DNA of 64,000 nucleotides, taken from contig JAFQHI010000009.1 of assembly GCA_017398045.1 (NCBI GenBank), forward strand, positions 124,001 through 188,000. The letters are read 5' to 3'. The stretch's first letter is position 1. Each line of letters begins with the position of its first letter. A model generated the notes under the pieces. The model saw only the letters and a list, made by a program, of their open reading frames with translations, ran no database searches and was not told the origin of the DNA. The translations under genes were made by a program, and so were the position numbers. This DNA comes from Alistipes sp. GTDB taxonomy: Bacteria > Bacteroidota > Bacteroidia > Bacteroidales > Rikenellaceae. Shown here one piece after another: positions 16,853-25,070 of the stretch.

Positions 16853-18907
16853 ATGCGTTGTCTTAAATCGCCTGTTACCCTCTTACGCACGGCAGTAGCC
16901 CTGCTCTTCACGACGGCCTTCCTGTGCCGTTGTGCCACCATCGGCAGCCCTACGGGCGGACCGAAGGATTCGTTGCCACCCGTGATTATCAACCTCACAC
17001 CCGACAACTTCTCGACCAATCGCCCGCTGACGGGTCACGAGCGCATCCTGATTGAATTTGACGAGTATGTCCAAATCAAAGACCAACAAAAGGAGTTCTT
17101 CACCTCGCCTGCGATGAAGAAGAAGCCCCTCATTACGCTCAAAGGCAAGGGCATTGTGGTGCAGCTGCGCGACACGCTCGAACCGAATACGACCTACGCG
17201 CTGAACTTCGGTGGTTCGATTCGCGACAACAACGAGAACAACCCCCTGAACGCCATGCGCTACGTCTTCTCGACGGGGCCGGAGGTCGATTCGATGATTG
17301 TCTCGGGCTACACGGCCGACAGCTACAAGGCCGACTCCGTATCGAAGAGCTTCATCTGGTTCTTCGCCGCCGACTCGGTGGAGCAGGTCATCGACCACGA
17401 CTCGACGCTCTTTAAGTACAAGCCCGACGCGATTGCACGTGCCGAGAACAACGGCATCTTCATTGCCCAGAATCTCAAGCCGATACCCTATCGCGTCTAT
17501 GCCATTCAGGACAAGAACGACAACCAGATGTACGAACCGGGGTCGGACCAGGTAGGCTTCCTCGGTGAGGTGGTCAATCCGGCCGAGCAACCCGATTTCG
17601 CCATTTGGTACGACTCGTTGCGCCTCTACCCTTCGGCCGAGCCGCAGCTCTATTTCCGTATGTTCACCGACCGCGCCTTCCGTCGTCAGGTCTTGCAGGA
17701 GTCGAAACGCCCCCTGCAACACAAAGCCGAACTCTTCTTCTCGGCCGAGCGTCCCGAGATTCTCAGCCTGAAATTCGACAGCATCCCCTCGGACAGCGTG
17801 CTGATTGAGCCGGTGACGCAGGGGCGCGATACGCTCAACCTCTGGTTCAACATCTCGCCCGAGGCACTGCCCGACACGATTAAGGGCGAAATGATTTACC
17901 TCAAGCACGACACGGCCAACATCCTGCGTCCCGATACGGCACAGCTGAAACTCGCCTGGCGCAAAATCGAGACAAAGGAGGAGGAGAAGGAGCGCGAGCG
18001 GTTGGAGCGTGAGCGCAAAAAGGCCGAGGCTGCCGGTGAGGAGTTCGTCGAGCCGAAGAAACCCAGCCCCTTCGGCCACTCGATTCCCACCAGTGGCGAC
18101 ATCAACCCCGAACGACACCTCACGGTCGATTTCGACTACCCGCTCACGAAAATCGACTCGGCCAACATCCGTCTTGTGCGCACCTGGGAGGATGGCACCT
18201 CGGAGGATTGCCCGCTCCACTTCGTGCAGGATACCTTCTGTATGCGTCGCTACGAACTGCGCAGCGATTGGCAGACGGGGGCCAAATACACGCTCACCAT
18301 CCCCGAGGGGGCTTTGGAGAATGTGGCCCGCGAGAAGAACGACTCGATAGAGGCCTCCTACACGGTCTATGACCCCGACAAGTATGCTGTGCTGATGCTC
18401 ACGGTTCAGAGTTCGGACCCCGAATCGAGCTACATCATTCAGCAACTCGATGCGGGTGGCAAGCTGCAGCAGGAGAAGAGCAACGTCCGCCCGGGTACCG
18501 TACAGATGAACTATGTGCCGGTGGGCGAGATTCAGATTCGCGTTGTGGAGGACAAGAACCACAACGGCAAGTGGGATACGGGCAACGTGGTCGAGATGCG
18601 CCAGCCGGAGCGCACCGAGCTGTATGCCGATGACGAGGGCGAGACGCTCTTTGCCACGAAGGCCAACTGGGAGATTGAGCTAACCATCGACATGGATAAG
18701 CTCTTTGCCCCGATGACCATGCAATCCTTGCAGCAGATGCTCGACGAGCGCGAGCTGCGTCGCCTGGAACGCGAGGCGGAGAAACGACGCAAGGAGGGTC
18801 GAAAGCAGAACGATGACGACCACAACCACACCTCGGGCGGCTTCGGCGGCATGGGTGGCGGTATGGGCGGCATGATGGATATGACCGGCGGAATGTTTAA
18901 TCGATGA
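16853..18907 (+). CDS. Large lipoprotein with bacterial Ig-like (Big_5) domain
   Basis: The 684-residue product has a signal peptide with Cys at CRCATIGSPTGGPKDSLPP; this beginning and the following PPVIINLTPDN, ILIEFDEYVQI and NTTYALNFGGSIRDN are typical of a widespread Bacteroidota Ig-like lipoprotein. A charged coiled-coil insertion (EEEKERERLERERKKAEAA, about residue 380) splits the central region. The tail is a Gly/Met-rich low-complexity stretch (GGFGGMGGGMGGMMDM). It is probably anchored to the outer membrane. Its function is unknown. Confidence 0.8.
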   Translation: MRCLKSPVTLLRTAVALLFTTAFLCRCATIGSPTGGPKDSLPPVIINLTPDNFSTNRPLTGHERILIEFDEYVQIKDQQKEFFTSPAMKKKPLITLKGKGIVVQLRDTLEPNTTYALNFGGSIRDNNENNPLNAMRYVFSTGPEVDSMIVSGYTADSYKADSVSKSFIWFFAADSVEQVIDHDSTLFKYKPDAIARAENNGIFIAQNLKPIPYRVYAIQDKNDNQMYEPGSDQVGFLGEVVNPAEQPDFAIWYDSLRLYPSAEPQLYFRMFTDRAFRRQVLQESKRPLQHKAELFFSAERPEILSLKFDSIPSDSVLIEPVTQGRDTLNLWFNISPEALPDTIKGEMIYLKHDTANILRPDTAQLKLAWRKIETKEEEKERERLERERKKAEAAGEEFVEPKKPSPFGHSIPTSGDINPERHLTVDFDYPLTKIDSANIRLVRTWEDGTSEDCPLHFVQDTFCMRRYELRSDWQTGAKYTLTIPEGALENVAREKNDSIEASYTVYDPDKYAVLMLTVQSSDPESSYIIQQLDAGGKLQQEKSNVRPGTVQMNYVPVGEIQIRVVEDKNHNGKWDTGNVVEMRQPERTELYADDEGETLFATKANWEIELTIDMDKLFAPMTMQSLQQMLDERELRRLEREAEKRRKEGRKQNDDDHNHTSGGFGGMGGGMGGMMDMTGGMFNR

Positions 18908-19704
18908 TTAGGAGCATGAAGAAGATACGTTTTTGGATGGGCAGCCTGTTGCTGTTGCTTATCACCCTTCCCGCAACGGCCCAACACACGGTGGGCTTCT
19001 TTGGCGGTGGCGGTATGGCCAACGGCCGTTTCGAACCGACCCAGGAGACCAAACCGATTTGGGGCGTCATCACCTTTGGTGCATCGTGGCGTTACTACTC
19101 CCCGCAACGGGTCGTGGGTGGCGTAGGTGCCGATTTGGAGTTTATCCAGCGCGGATTCCAGGTGGCGACCAACACGTCGCGCGTGGACGACGAGAAGGAC
19201 TACCTCTACTACACGCGTCGCGTCAATTCGCTCTCGTTGCCCATCGTTTGGCAACCCCACACCTATATGTTCAATCACCACCTGCGTCTTTATGGCGAGG
19301 CGGGCATCACCCTCTCCTACAACCTCTCATCGGAGTATGAGATGGAGCGACTCGGAGCCGACGGAGAGAAGACAACCGAAAAGGGGGACTACTCCTTTTC
19401 GACCGTGCGCGACAACCGCTGGGGCTATGGCCTTTGTGCCGGTGGTGGTCTGGCCCTGCTCGTCAAGCAGTTTGAGGTGGTGGCACGTGTGCGCTACTAT
19501 TTCGGCTACTCGGACATCCTCAAAAACCGCAACAAGCACTACGACACGGTCGAAGGATTTATGCTCACCCCCTTGCGTTCGCCGCTCGACAACCTGACCA
19601 TCACCATCGGTCTTTCCTACCGCTTCAACAAGGAGGGCTTCGAGAGCTGGAAACCGCGTCGCAAACGCGAAAAGAACCGCGAGGTCTTTGAATACGTACA
19701 ATAA
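18904..19704 (+). CDS. Outer-membrane beta-barrel protein
   Basis: The 266-residue protein overlaps the preceding stop codon (ATGA); MKKIRFWMGS at 18916 is an equally possible start. A signal peptide ends near LPATAQ. Alternating hydrophobic strands (ITFGASWRYY, LRLYGEAGITLSY, VARVRYYFGY, LTITIGLSYRF) point to an 8- to 10-strand barrel. A basic tail follows the last strand (ESWKPRRKREKNREVFEYVQ), which is unusual because barrels normally end on an aromatic strand. The family resembles small PorT-like or porin-family proteins of Bacteroidota. Function unknown. Confidence 0.75.
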   Translation: MIRSMKKIRFWMGSLLLLLITLPATAQHTVGFFGGGGMANGRFEPTQETKPIWGVITFGASWRYYSPQRVVGGVGADLEFIQRGFQVATNTSRVDDEKDYLYYTRRVNSLSLPIVWQPHTYMFNHHLRLYGEAGITLSYNLSSEYEMERLGADGEKTTEKGDYSFSTVRDNRWGYGLCAGGGLALLVKQFEVVARVRYYFGYSDILKNRNKHYDTVEGFMLTPLRSPLDNLTITIGLSYRFNKEGFESWKPRRKREKNREVFEYVQ

Positions 19705-19718
19705 AACATCATCCCAAT

Positions 19719-20057
19719 ATGGAAACAACACGCCAACAAAAGGTATCGAAACAGATTCAGAAGGACATTGCCGACATCTTCCAGAAGGAGGGTTCGCACC
19801 TCGTGCGCGGACTTTTGGTGACGGTGACCACCGTGCGCGTATCGCCCGATTTCGGCTATGCGAAGATTTACGTCAGCGTCTTCCCCTTCGACAAACACCC
19901 CGAACTGCTGAAAACGCTCGAGGAGAACAATTGGTTCATCCGTCGTCAGCTCGGTCAGCGTATCCGCAACCAGCTCAAGGTGGTTCCCGAGTTGCAGTTC
20001 TTCCTCGACGACTCGCTCGAATATATCGAGAACATCGAGGAGGCACTGAATCGCTAA
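19719..20057 (+). CDS. rbfA: Ribosome-binding factor A
   Basis: This 112-residue protein has the RbfA hallmarks: RQQKVSKQIQKDIADIFQ at the N-terminus, VTVTTVRVSPDFGYAKIYVS in the KH-type fold, and VVPELQFFLDDSLEYIENIE at the end. RbfA binds the 30S subunit during late 16S rRNA maturation. It is 14 bases from the preceding gene and followed by an AT-rich repeat tract before the next gene. Confidence 0.95.
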   Translation: METTRQQKVSKQIQKDIADIFQKEGSHLVRGLLVTVTTVRVSPDFGYAKIYVSVFPFDKHPELLKTLEENNWFIRRQLGQRIRNQLKVVPELQFFLDDSLEYIENIEEALNR

Positions 20058-20071
20058 CGCGGTGCCAATGC

Positions 20072-20142
20072 AAAATTTAGAATTTAGGATTAAGCCCCCA
20101 ACCCTAATTTTTAATTCTTAATTCTTCATTTTTAATTCCCGA
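20072..20142. repeat. AT-rich intergenic repeat tract (AATTTAGAATTTAGG / TTAATTCTTAATTCTT)
   Basis: The segment begins AATTTAGAATTTAGGATT and ends with repeated TTTTTAATTC units. Similar tracts occur at about 27546, 40528, 43180 and 56172, all between genes. The two halves are roughly inverted copies and could pair as a weak hairpin. Confidence 0.7.
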
Positions 20143-20145
20143 CCT

Positions 20146-21351
20146 ATGCTCGCATCACTCTTCGCCCGCAGGTATCTCTTCTCGGCCAAGTCGCGCTCGG
20201 TAATCAATCTCATTGCCGCACTGAGCGTCGTGGCCGTAGCTATACCCGTGGCCGCCATGGTGATTCTACTCTCGGTGACCAACGGCTTCGAAGGGCTGAT
20301 ACACGACTCCTACTCGGTCTTTGATGCGCCGTTGCAGATTCGACCCCGCACGGGCCAACTCTTCGCATTGAGCAAGGTCGATACCGCCTCCCTGAATCGC
20401 CTGGAGGGGGTTGATGGATGGTCCGCCATCCTCGAAGAGAAGGTCTTGGTCGAGGCCGACGGCCACCAGGCCACCCTGACGCTGCGCGGTGTGGATGACC
20501 ACTACCCTGCCATCCTGCCCATCGACAAGGCCGTGACGGTGGGCGAGAGCCAATACCGCCTGGGAGAGCTGGACCGCCTGCTGATGGGTCATGCCACGGC
20601 CTATGAGCTGGGATTCCGACAACTGCTGGGGGCTACGGTCAACCTCTATGCCGTGCGTCGCGGCTCCTTCTCGACCCTCGTCCCCTTTGCCAACTACACC
20701 ACCCGCCAACGGATTCCCGTGGTAGGACTTTTTGCCGTCGATTACACCGCCGAGCGCGAGTATATCATCGCTCCGCTCCGCCTGGCACGCGAGCTGGCCG
20801 AGCGTCCGGACGGTGTTTCGGCAATTCTGCTGCAAACCGCACACCCCGAGCGGGTCAAGAAGTTGCTTGCACCGCACCTCGACGAGGAGTTGGAGTTGAT
20901 TGACCGCGAAGAGCTGCGCGCCTCGTTCTACCGCCTTGTAAAGCTCGAGAAGTGGGGCATCTTCTTCATCGCCCTGCTCGTGCTTATCATCGCCTCTTTC
21001 TCGGTGGTCGGGGCCCTCTCGATGCTCATTCTCGAGAAACGCGACGACCGAGATACGCTTCGCGCCTTGGGTGCTACCGAACCCTTCATCCGCTCCATCT
21101 TCCGCCGCGAGGGCTACCTGATTTGCGCCTTGGGAGGCGGTATCGGGTTGGTAATCGGCATCGCACTTTGCCTCCTGCAACAGCACATCGGCATGATTCG
21201 TATGCCGGTCGATACCTTCCTCACCGACCGCTACCCCGTTGCGCTGCAGGTAGGTGACCTGCTGTTGATTGGAGTAGCCACGCTCCTTGTCAGCTATGCC
21301 CTCTGCTCGCTGACCGTACATACGATGATTAAAGACGAAAAACGCCCATGA
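20146..21351 (+). CDS. ABC transporter permease, LolC/LolE (FtsX-like) type
   Basis: The 401-residue product has the four-helix FtsX-like topology: one N-terminal membrane helix (SVINLIAALSVVAVAIPVAA), a large periplasmic MacB-type domain, and three C-terminal helices. The motif RDTLRALGATEPFIRSIF and the start RRYLFSAKSRSVINLI are typical of the LolC/E group, which extracts lipoproteins from the inner membrane with the ATPase LolD. No ATPase gene is adjacent, so the partner must be encoded elsewhere. Its 3' end overlaps the next gene by 4 bases. Confidence 0.85.
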   Translation: MLASLFARRYLFSAKSRSVINLIAALSVVAVAIPVAAMVILLSVTNGFEGLIHDSYSVFDAPLQIRPRTGQLFALSKVDTASLNRLEGVDGWSAILEEKVLVEADGHQATLTLRGVDDHYPAILPIDKAVTVGESQYRLGELDRLLMGHATAYELGFRQLLGATVNLYAVRRGSFSTLVPFANYTTRQRIPVVGLFAVDYTAEREYIIAPLRLARELAERPDGVSAILLQTAHPERVKKLLAPHLDEELELIDREELRASFYRLVKLEKWGIFFIALLVLIIASFSVVGALSMLILEKRDDRDTLRALGATEPFIRSIFRREGYLICALGGGIGLVIGIALCLLQQHIGMIRMPVDTFLTDRYPVALQVGDLLLIGVATLLVSYALCSLTVHTMIKDEKRP

Positions 21352-22169
21352 AACGTATTTTTCTATTCATGATAGGGGCCATGCTGACCCTTTCAGCCTG
21401 CAAACGCACGGTGATTATCCCCGACGAAGAGCTGGCATTGATTTTTCGCGATGCCTTCCTGACGAACGCCTACCTCGAACACGAGCGCGTAAATCTCGAT
21501 TCACTGAATCTCTATGCCCCACTCTTCAACCATTACGGCTACACGACCGAGGATGTGCAACTCACCATCGGCAACTTCTCGAAGCGCAAGAGTGCGCGTT
21601 TGAGCGATGTGGTGGAGCGTGCCATCGAGCTGCTGGAGGAGGAGGGCATGGCGTATGACCGCCAGGTGGCCATTCTCGATACGATTCGCCAGGTCTCGTT
21701 GCGAAAAGCCAAACGGGTTGTCTATTCGGATTCGCTAATTCGGGTCAGCTCGCTCAAAGATACGGCGCGCCTTCGCCTCACGCTCCCCATCGAAGAGGGC
21801 GATTACGAGGTCAGCTACACCTATCGGGTCGATTCGCTCGATAAGAACAAACGCCTGCAACGCAAGATGTGGATTCGTCGCAAGAATGGCTCGAAGGCGG
21901 CCATGCAAATCTACACCCTGCAACGCAACCGCGAAGATAAGACCCTGCGCACCTTCCGTGCCGACTCGCTCTCCGACTCGCTCTGCCTGCAACTGCTGGT
22001 CTTCCCCGATGAGGCAAAACGCCCCTCGATTACGGTGCGCGACCTCCGTGTGACCTACACCCCCGACGAACGCGCTGCGACCGAAGAGTTGTATAAAAAA
22101 CAGCTCGGCATCCGCATCTTTGCCGAGGAGATGTACCGCCAAATCCTTGCGAAAGATAGCATCCAATAA
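21348..22169 (+). CDS. DUF4296 family lipoprotein
   Basis: The 273-residue protein has a lipoprotein signal (MKRIFLFMIGAMLTLSACKR, Cys18). The N-terminal half contains the DUF4296 pattern: PDEELALIFRDAFLTNAYLE, LFNHYGYTTEDVQLTIGNF and the helix following it. The C-terminal half is polar and beta-rich. Function is unknown; the family is restricted to Bacteroidota. It overlaps both its upstream neighbour (ATGA) and the fragment downstream. Confidence 0.85.
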   Translation: MKRIFLFMIGAMLTLSACKRTVIIPDEELALIFRDAFLTNAYLEHERVNLDSLNLYAPLFNHYGYTTEDVQLTIGNFSKRKSARLSDVVERAIELLEEEGMAYDRQVAILDTIRQVSLRKAKRVVYSDSLIRVSSLKDTARLRLTLPIEEGDYEVSYTYRVDSLDKNKRLQRKMWIRRKNGSKAAMQIYTLQRNREDKTLRTFRADSLSDSLCLQLLVFPDEAKRPSITVRDLRVTYTPDERAATEELYKKQLGIRIFAEEMYRQILAKDSIQ

Positions 22170-22470
22170 GGCCCTTACGCACCAGGGCGTAATCGATAAC
22201 CCGCTCGTGGAATTGGACGAGCGGGGCGTTGTCGTGCGCATCACACGGTGCGAAACGCCCGACCGCGAACCCTTCACCGAACACTACGCCGGACTGCTCG
22301 TCGTCGGATTGGATGATGCCCTGCAAAAGGAACTTCTCTCGCGTTATGACCCCCTGCCCGATTGGCTCCCCGAACGGCTGCCGCAGCAGGGAGAGCTGTA
22401 TCTTGTCACCGGTCTGGATTATCGCTCGCTCCGCACGACTCCGCACACCACCTTCCGCCGCCTCGGATAG
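22147..22470 (+). CDS. Amidohydrolase N-terminal fragment (TTG start)
   Basis: The frame has no ATG near its homology. The TTG at 22147 begins LRKIASNKALTHQGVIDNPL, then VELDERGVVVRI and FTEHYAGLLVVGL. This matches the N-terminal beta-sandwich of a Bacteroidota amidohydrolase (typically MRKIAANYI..., ending ...YNGLLVPGFVNAHCHLE). Exactly where the metal-binding HCH motif should follow, the sequence diverges (DDALQKELLSRYDPLPDW) and ends after 107 residues. It overlaps the upstream gene by 23 bases. Either a truncated gene or a small standalone beta protein; expression is uncertain. Confidence 0.5.
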   Translation: MRKIASNKALTHQGVIDNPLVELDERGVVVRITRCETPDREPFTEHYAGLLVVGLDDALQKELLSRYDPLPDWLPERLPQQGELYLVTGLDYRSLRTTPHTTFRRLG

Positions 22471-22549
22471 GCGTTCCGCTGCACACCTTTCGGCATATAC
22501 CAAGCCACCCGCTCGCCTTTGTCACACCCCGCTTTACCCCTATGAAGCC

Positions 22550-22568
22550 TGCCCAAAAGGGCTTTTCG
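22550..22568 (+). terminator. Weak terminator at the end of the 12.7-22.5 kb operon
   Basis: GCCC-AAAA-GGGC stem followed by TTTTCGTT. The stem is short, so confidence is limited. Confidence 0.5.
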
Positions 22569-22608
22569 TTAAAGAATTGTTAAATTTATTTAATTTATTC
22601 CTAAAATA

Positions 22609-22640
22609 TTTGCATAATTAAAAATTACGCCTTACCTTTG
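22609..22640 (+). promoter_or_regulatory. Consensus Bacteroidota promoter of a small RNA
   Basis: TTTG at 22609-22612 and TACCTTTG at 22633-22640 are spaced by 20 bases, a full match to the -33/-7 consensus. No open reading frame starts downstream; a structured RNA candidate and terminator do. Confidence 0.8.
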
Positions 22641-22645
22641 CAGTG

Positions 22646-22817
22646 AAGTTTTAAGGTTCATTTTAGGTTAGTAGTTTTAGGTTGGTAGAGGAAAAATCGG
22701 CCGGCTGTTGTGCAAAGCACGACTTAGATGACTCCGAGCGGTGCTCGCCGGAGAAGTCGAAATCCAGCTGATTCACCTCAGAACAAAGGGTTGAACTTTC
22801 GAGTTCGACCCTTTTTT
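22646..22817 (+). ncRNA. Candidate structured small RNA, about 170 nt
   Basis: Downstream of the promoter is a pyrimidine- and G-rich 5' tail with three related units (TTTTAAGGTTCA, TTTTAGGTTAGTAG at 22661, TTTTAGGTTGGTAG at 22675). A probable three-way junction follows: closing pairs GAGG/CCTC and AATCGGC/GCTGATT, hairpin GTTGTGC-AAA-GCACGAC, and a second hairpin built on GACT/AGTC, CTCC/GGAG and GAGC/GCTC. It ends at an intrinsic terminator (22786-22817). There is no plausible coding frame. It does not match the cores of SRP RNA, RNase P, tmRNA or the common riboswitches that I can recall. A trans-acting RNA with a repeated single-stranded seed is the simplest reading. Confidence 0.6.
22786..22817 (+). 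terminator. Intrinsic terminator of the small RNA
   Basis: GGGTTGAAC-TTTCGA-GTTCGACCC stem with one mismatch (A-C), followed by TTTTTTCTT. Confidence 0.85.
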
Positions 22818-22959
22818 CTTGCCTCTACGGGGTATTCGTGGCGACCAAAAAGAGGCGCACCGGACCTCGAAAAGAGGATTGTTTTCACTCCTTCATACCC
22901 GCGCCACAACGCGCTCCAGGGCCGATTCTTAATTTTTTTGTATTTTTTTACACCAAAAA

Positions 22960-22991
22960 TTTGCAGGGAATAAAATCTTGCCTTATCTTTG
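22960..22991 (+). promoter_or_regulatory. Promoter of tRNA-Glu
   Basis: TTTG at 22960-22963 and TATCTTTG at 22984-22991, spaced by 20 bases, lie 17 bases upstream of the tRNA 5' end. Confidence 0.8.
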
Positions 22992-23008
22992 CATCAACAA
23001 ACAATAAT

Positions 23009-23080
23009 GGTGGATTCATCTAAGGGCTAGGATACGTGCCTCTCACGCACGACATAGGGGTTCGAATCCCCTATCCACTA
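23009..23080 (+). tRNA. tRNA-Glu (anticodon CTC)
   Basis: The 72-nt cloverleaf starts GGTGGATTCATCTAAGGGCT. The acceptor stem GGTGGAT pairs with ATCCACT (one G-T pair), the anticodon stem is CGTGC/GCACG with loop CTCTCAC, and the T arm is AGGGG-TTCGAAT-CCCCT. The discriminator is A and CCA is not encoded. It reads GAG codons. Its last 21 bases are repeated at 23299, as described under the att-like repeat. Confidence 0.95.
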
Positions 23081-23084
23081 CAAA
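23060..23084 (+). repeat. att-like direct repeat, copy 1 (3' end of tRNA-Glu)
   Basis: The 25 bases beginning GTTCGAATCCCC and ending CCACTACAAA cover the T loop, the 3' acceptor strand and 4 bases beyond the tRNA. An identical copy is at 23299-23323. This is the classic arrangement left by tRNA-targeting tyrosine integrases. Confidence 0.8.
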
Positions 23085-23298
23085 GCAGAGCAGACGACTA
23101 TCAGTCGTCTGTTTTTGTTTTGTGCCAATGGCTTGTGTGCAAGCCCACGCCATTGCCTCAAACCAAAGCAGTCTGCGACTCGCTCTGCTTTTGACGCGAA
23201 AAGGCATTGCTCACAGGGAAAAGGGGTTGAGCCGATAGAACATATATATTGCTCGACCTACGGTCTGCGCTAAGAGGAATCGGCTCTTCGGCTGCGCC
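23085..23298. mobile_element. Short segment between att-like repeats, probable element remnant
   Basis: The 214 bases between the two copies hold no gene. They contain the tRNA terminator, an imperfect inverted pair AAAGCAGAGC / GCTCTGCTTT, a hairpin CAATGGC / GCCATTG, and GAGCCGAT / ATCGGCTC just before copy 2. Too short to encode an integrase; it may be the residue of an integrated element after internal deletion, or stacked integration scars. Confidence 0.45.
23092..23121 (+). terminator. Terminator after tRNA-Glu
   Basis: AGACGACT-ATC-AGTCGTCT stem followed by GTTTTTGTTTT. Confidence 0.85.
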
Positions 23299-23323
23299 GT
23301 TCGAATCCCCTATCCACTACAAA
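23299..23323 (+). repeat. att-like direct repeat, copy 2
   Basis: Identical over 25 bases to 23060-23084. The upstream bases (CGGCTCTTCGGCTGCGCC) do not form the rest of a tRNA, so it is a displaced 3' fragment, not a second gene. Confidence 0.8.
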
Positions 23324-23438
23324 AGAAACAAAAAATATAAGGAGCGCCAATCGCACTCCTTTATTTTTTTATTCATTCTGAAGCAGTTAGGGCGATTCGG
23401 AACGACAACCCCCACTCCTGCTCGTTGCTACGACACCG

Positions 23439-25070
23439 CTATTCGTGCAGCACCTCGATGGCCTTTAGAATAACCGTATCAATCGGATAGATGTTTTTAT
23501 AGAAACCGTCATCCTCCAAGACTGTATTACGACCGATATAGGCACGCAGTTGGGCCTCAATCAGGCGACGCGAAACGGCAATATCGCGGTAATTGGGTTT
23601 CACGCCCTGTCGTGCGGCATAGCGGATGAAATCCTCCACAAGACGCTTGTCGCTATCGAGCAGCTGCTGCAAATCGTCGAGCGAGGCGACCTTGTTCAAC
23701 GCCTCACGCTTGCGGTCGGCATACTCAATCGTATAGCGATAGAGGATGTTGCGCCCCGAAACCTCCAGGAAGTAGGGCGTGAGGTCGGTCGTATCGGCCG
23801 GAATAAAGCAATCAGGCATGATACCGCCACCGCCATAGACCACCTTACCACCTGCCGTTACGCGCTTCAGCGAATCGGCAAAGTGAATCGAATCGGCCGA
23901 GAAGAACTCGTTGTTCTGGTAGCGATTCCACAGGTCGGCATCGTAGCTCTCCTGGTCGCCAATGGTATAGGGCTTTTGAATCGAACGACCCGTGGGGGTG
24001 TAGTAACGGGCAATCGTAAGGCGCAAGGCGGAGCCGTCACGGAAGGGTATCTGCTTCTGCACCAAACCCTTACCAAATGAACGACGGCCGATAATCGTAC
24101 CTCGGTCGTTATCCTGCAAGGCACCGGCCAAAATCTCGCTTGACGAGGCACTGTATTCGTCTATCAATACGGCCACCTCCATATCCTGCGCCATGCCCAT
24201 GCCATCGGCATACTCGCGCATCTGCTTGCGATAGCGGTCTTCGGTATAGACAATCAACTGATTTTTGAGCAGGAACTCGTTGGCAATCAAAATCGCCTGG
24301 TCGAGGAATCCGCCCGAATTGCCACGCAGGTCGAAAATCAGCTTTTTAACCCCCGCGGCACGCAACTTCAGCAGTGCCAACTGCAACTCGGCGTGCGAGG
24401 TCTTGGCGAATTGGCCCAACTTGACATAGCCGATGCTATCGGTAAGGACAAAGGCCGACTCGATGCTTTTAATCGGAATCTTGTCGCGCGTCACCTCCAC
24501 CTCGACCAATTCGTCGATATGCTGACGCTCAAGCCCCAGGCGCACCGTCGTACCGCGCTTGCCGCGCAACTGTTTCACGATATCATTCTGCGGAATCTTG
24601 CGACCGGCCACAATCGAGTCGTTGATTTCGATGATGCGGTCACCGGCCTTCACACCCGCCTTGTCGCTCGGTCCTTTGGGAATCACGTTCAGTACAATCA
24701 CCGTATCGGTGGCCATATTAAAGACCACACCGATGCCGTCGAACTCACCCTCCAACGGCTCGTTCAACTCGGCCATCACCGAGGCGGGGATGTATTCCGA
24801 ATGGGGGTCTAACTCTTTGAGCAACACCGGAATCAGATGCTCCGAAAGGGTGTCCATCGAAAGCGAATCGACATACTCCTGCTCGATGAGTGCGAGGGTC
24901 TGCGTGAGTTTATTCTGCGGCATCTGCCCCATCTGTTGCAGCATACCGCGCAGTTGGGCGGCCGAATTAAAGCGACCGAAATAGTTGCCGGCAAAGAGGC
25001 CGACAACCAGCACCACGGCCAGCACGACAGGCATCAAAACGGCCCGCTTCGAATTGCGATAACTGCTCAT
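23439..25070 (-). CDS. S41-family carboxy-terminal processing protease
   Basis: The 543-residue protein has an N-terminal membrane anchor (MPVVLAVVLVVGLFAGNYFG), a PDZ domain (about residues 100-190, with GPSDKAGVKAGDRIIEIND), and the S41 catalytic core. The latter shows KLIFDLRGNSGG, the nucleophile Ser in EYSASSSEILAGAL and the catalytic Lys in RRSFGKGLVQKQ. A long C-terminal extension follows. It acts in the periplasm on the C-termini of proteins. Its ATG shares a base with the stop codon of the upstream DUF3078 gene (TAATG), so the two are coupled. Confidence 0.9.
   Translation of the reverse strand: MSSYRNSKRAVLMPVVLAVVLVVGLFAGNYFGRFNSAAQLRGMLQQMGQMPQNKLTQTLALIEQEYVDSLSMDTLSEHLIPVLLKELDPHSEYIPASVMAELNEPLEGEFDGIGVVFNMATDTVIVLNVIPKGPSDKAGVKAGDRIIEINDSIVAGRKIPQNDIVKQLRGKRGTTVRLGLERQHIDELVEVEVTRDKIPIKSIESAFVLTDSIGYVKLGQFAKTSHAELQLALLKLRAAGVKKLIFDLRGNSGGFLDQAILIANEFLLKNQLIVYTEDRYRKQMREYADGMGMAQDMEVAVLIDEYSASSSEILAGALQDNDRGTIIGRRSFGKGLVQKQIPFRDGSALRLTIARYYTPTGRSIQKPYTIGDQESYDADLWNRYQNNEFFSADSIHFADSLKRVTAGGKVVYGGGGIMPDCFIPADTTDLTPYFLEVSGRNILYRYTIEYADRKREALNKVASLDDLQQLLDSDKRLVEDFIRYAARQGVKPNYRDIAVSRRLIEAQLRAYIGRNTVLEDDGFYKNIYPIDTVILKAIEVLHE

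Noticed and set aside
22646-22817. Hammerhead ribozyme or SRP RNA
   Set aside because: GATGA and GAAA occur, but the order and flanking stems do not form a hammerhead core. The GGAAGGAAGCAGCC-type SRP motif is absent.
23230-23320. Second complete tRNA-Glu gene
   Set aside because: Only the T-loop and 3' acceptor strand are present; there is no 5' acceptor, D arm or anticodon arm.
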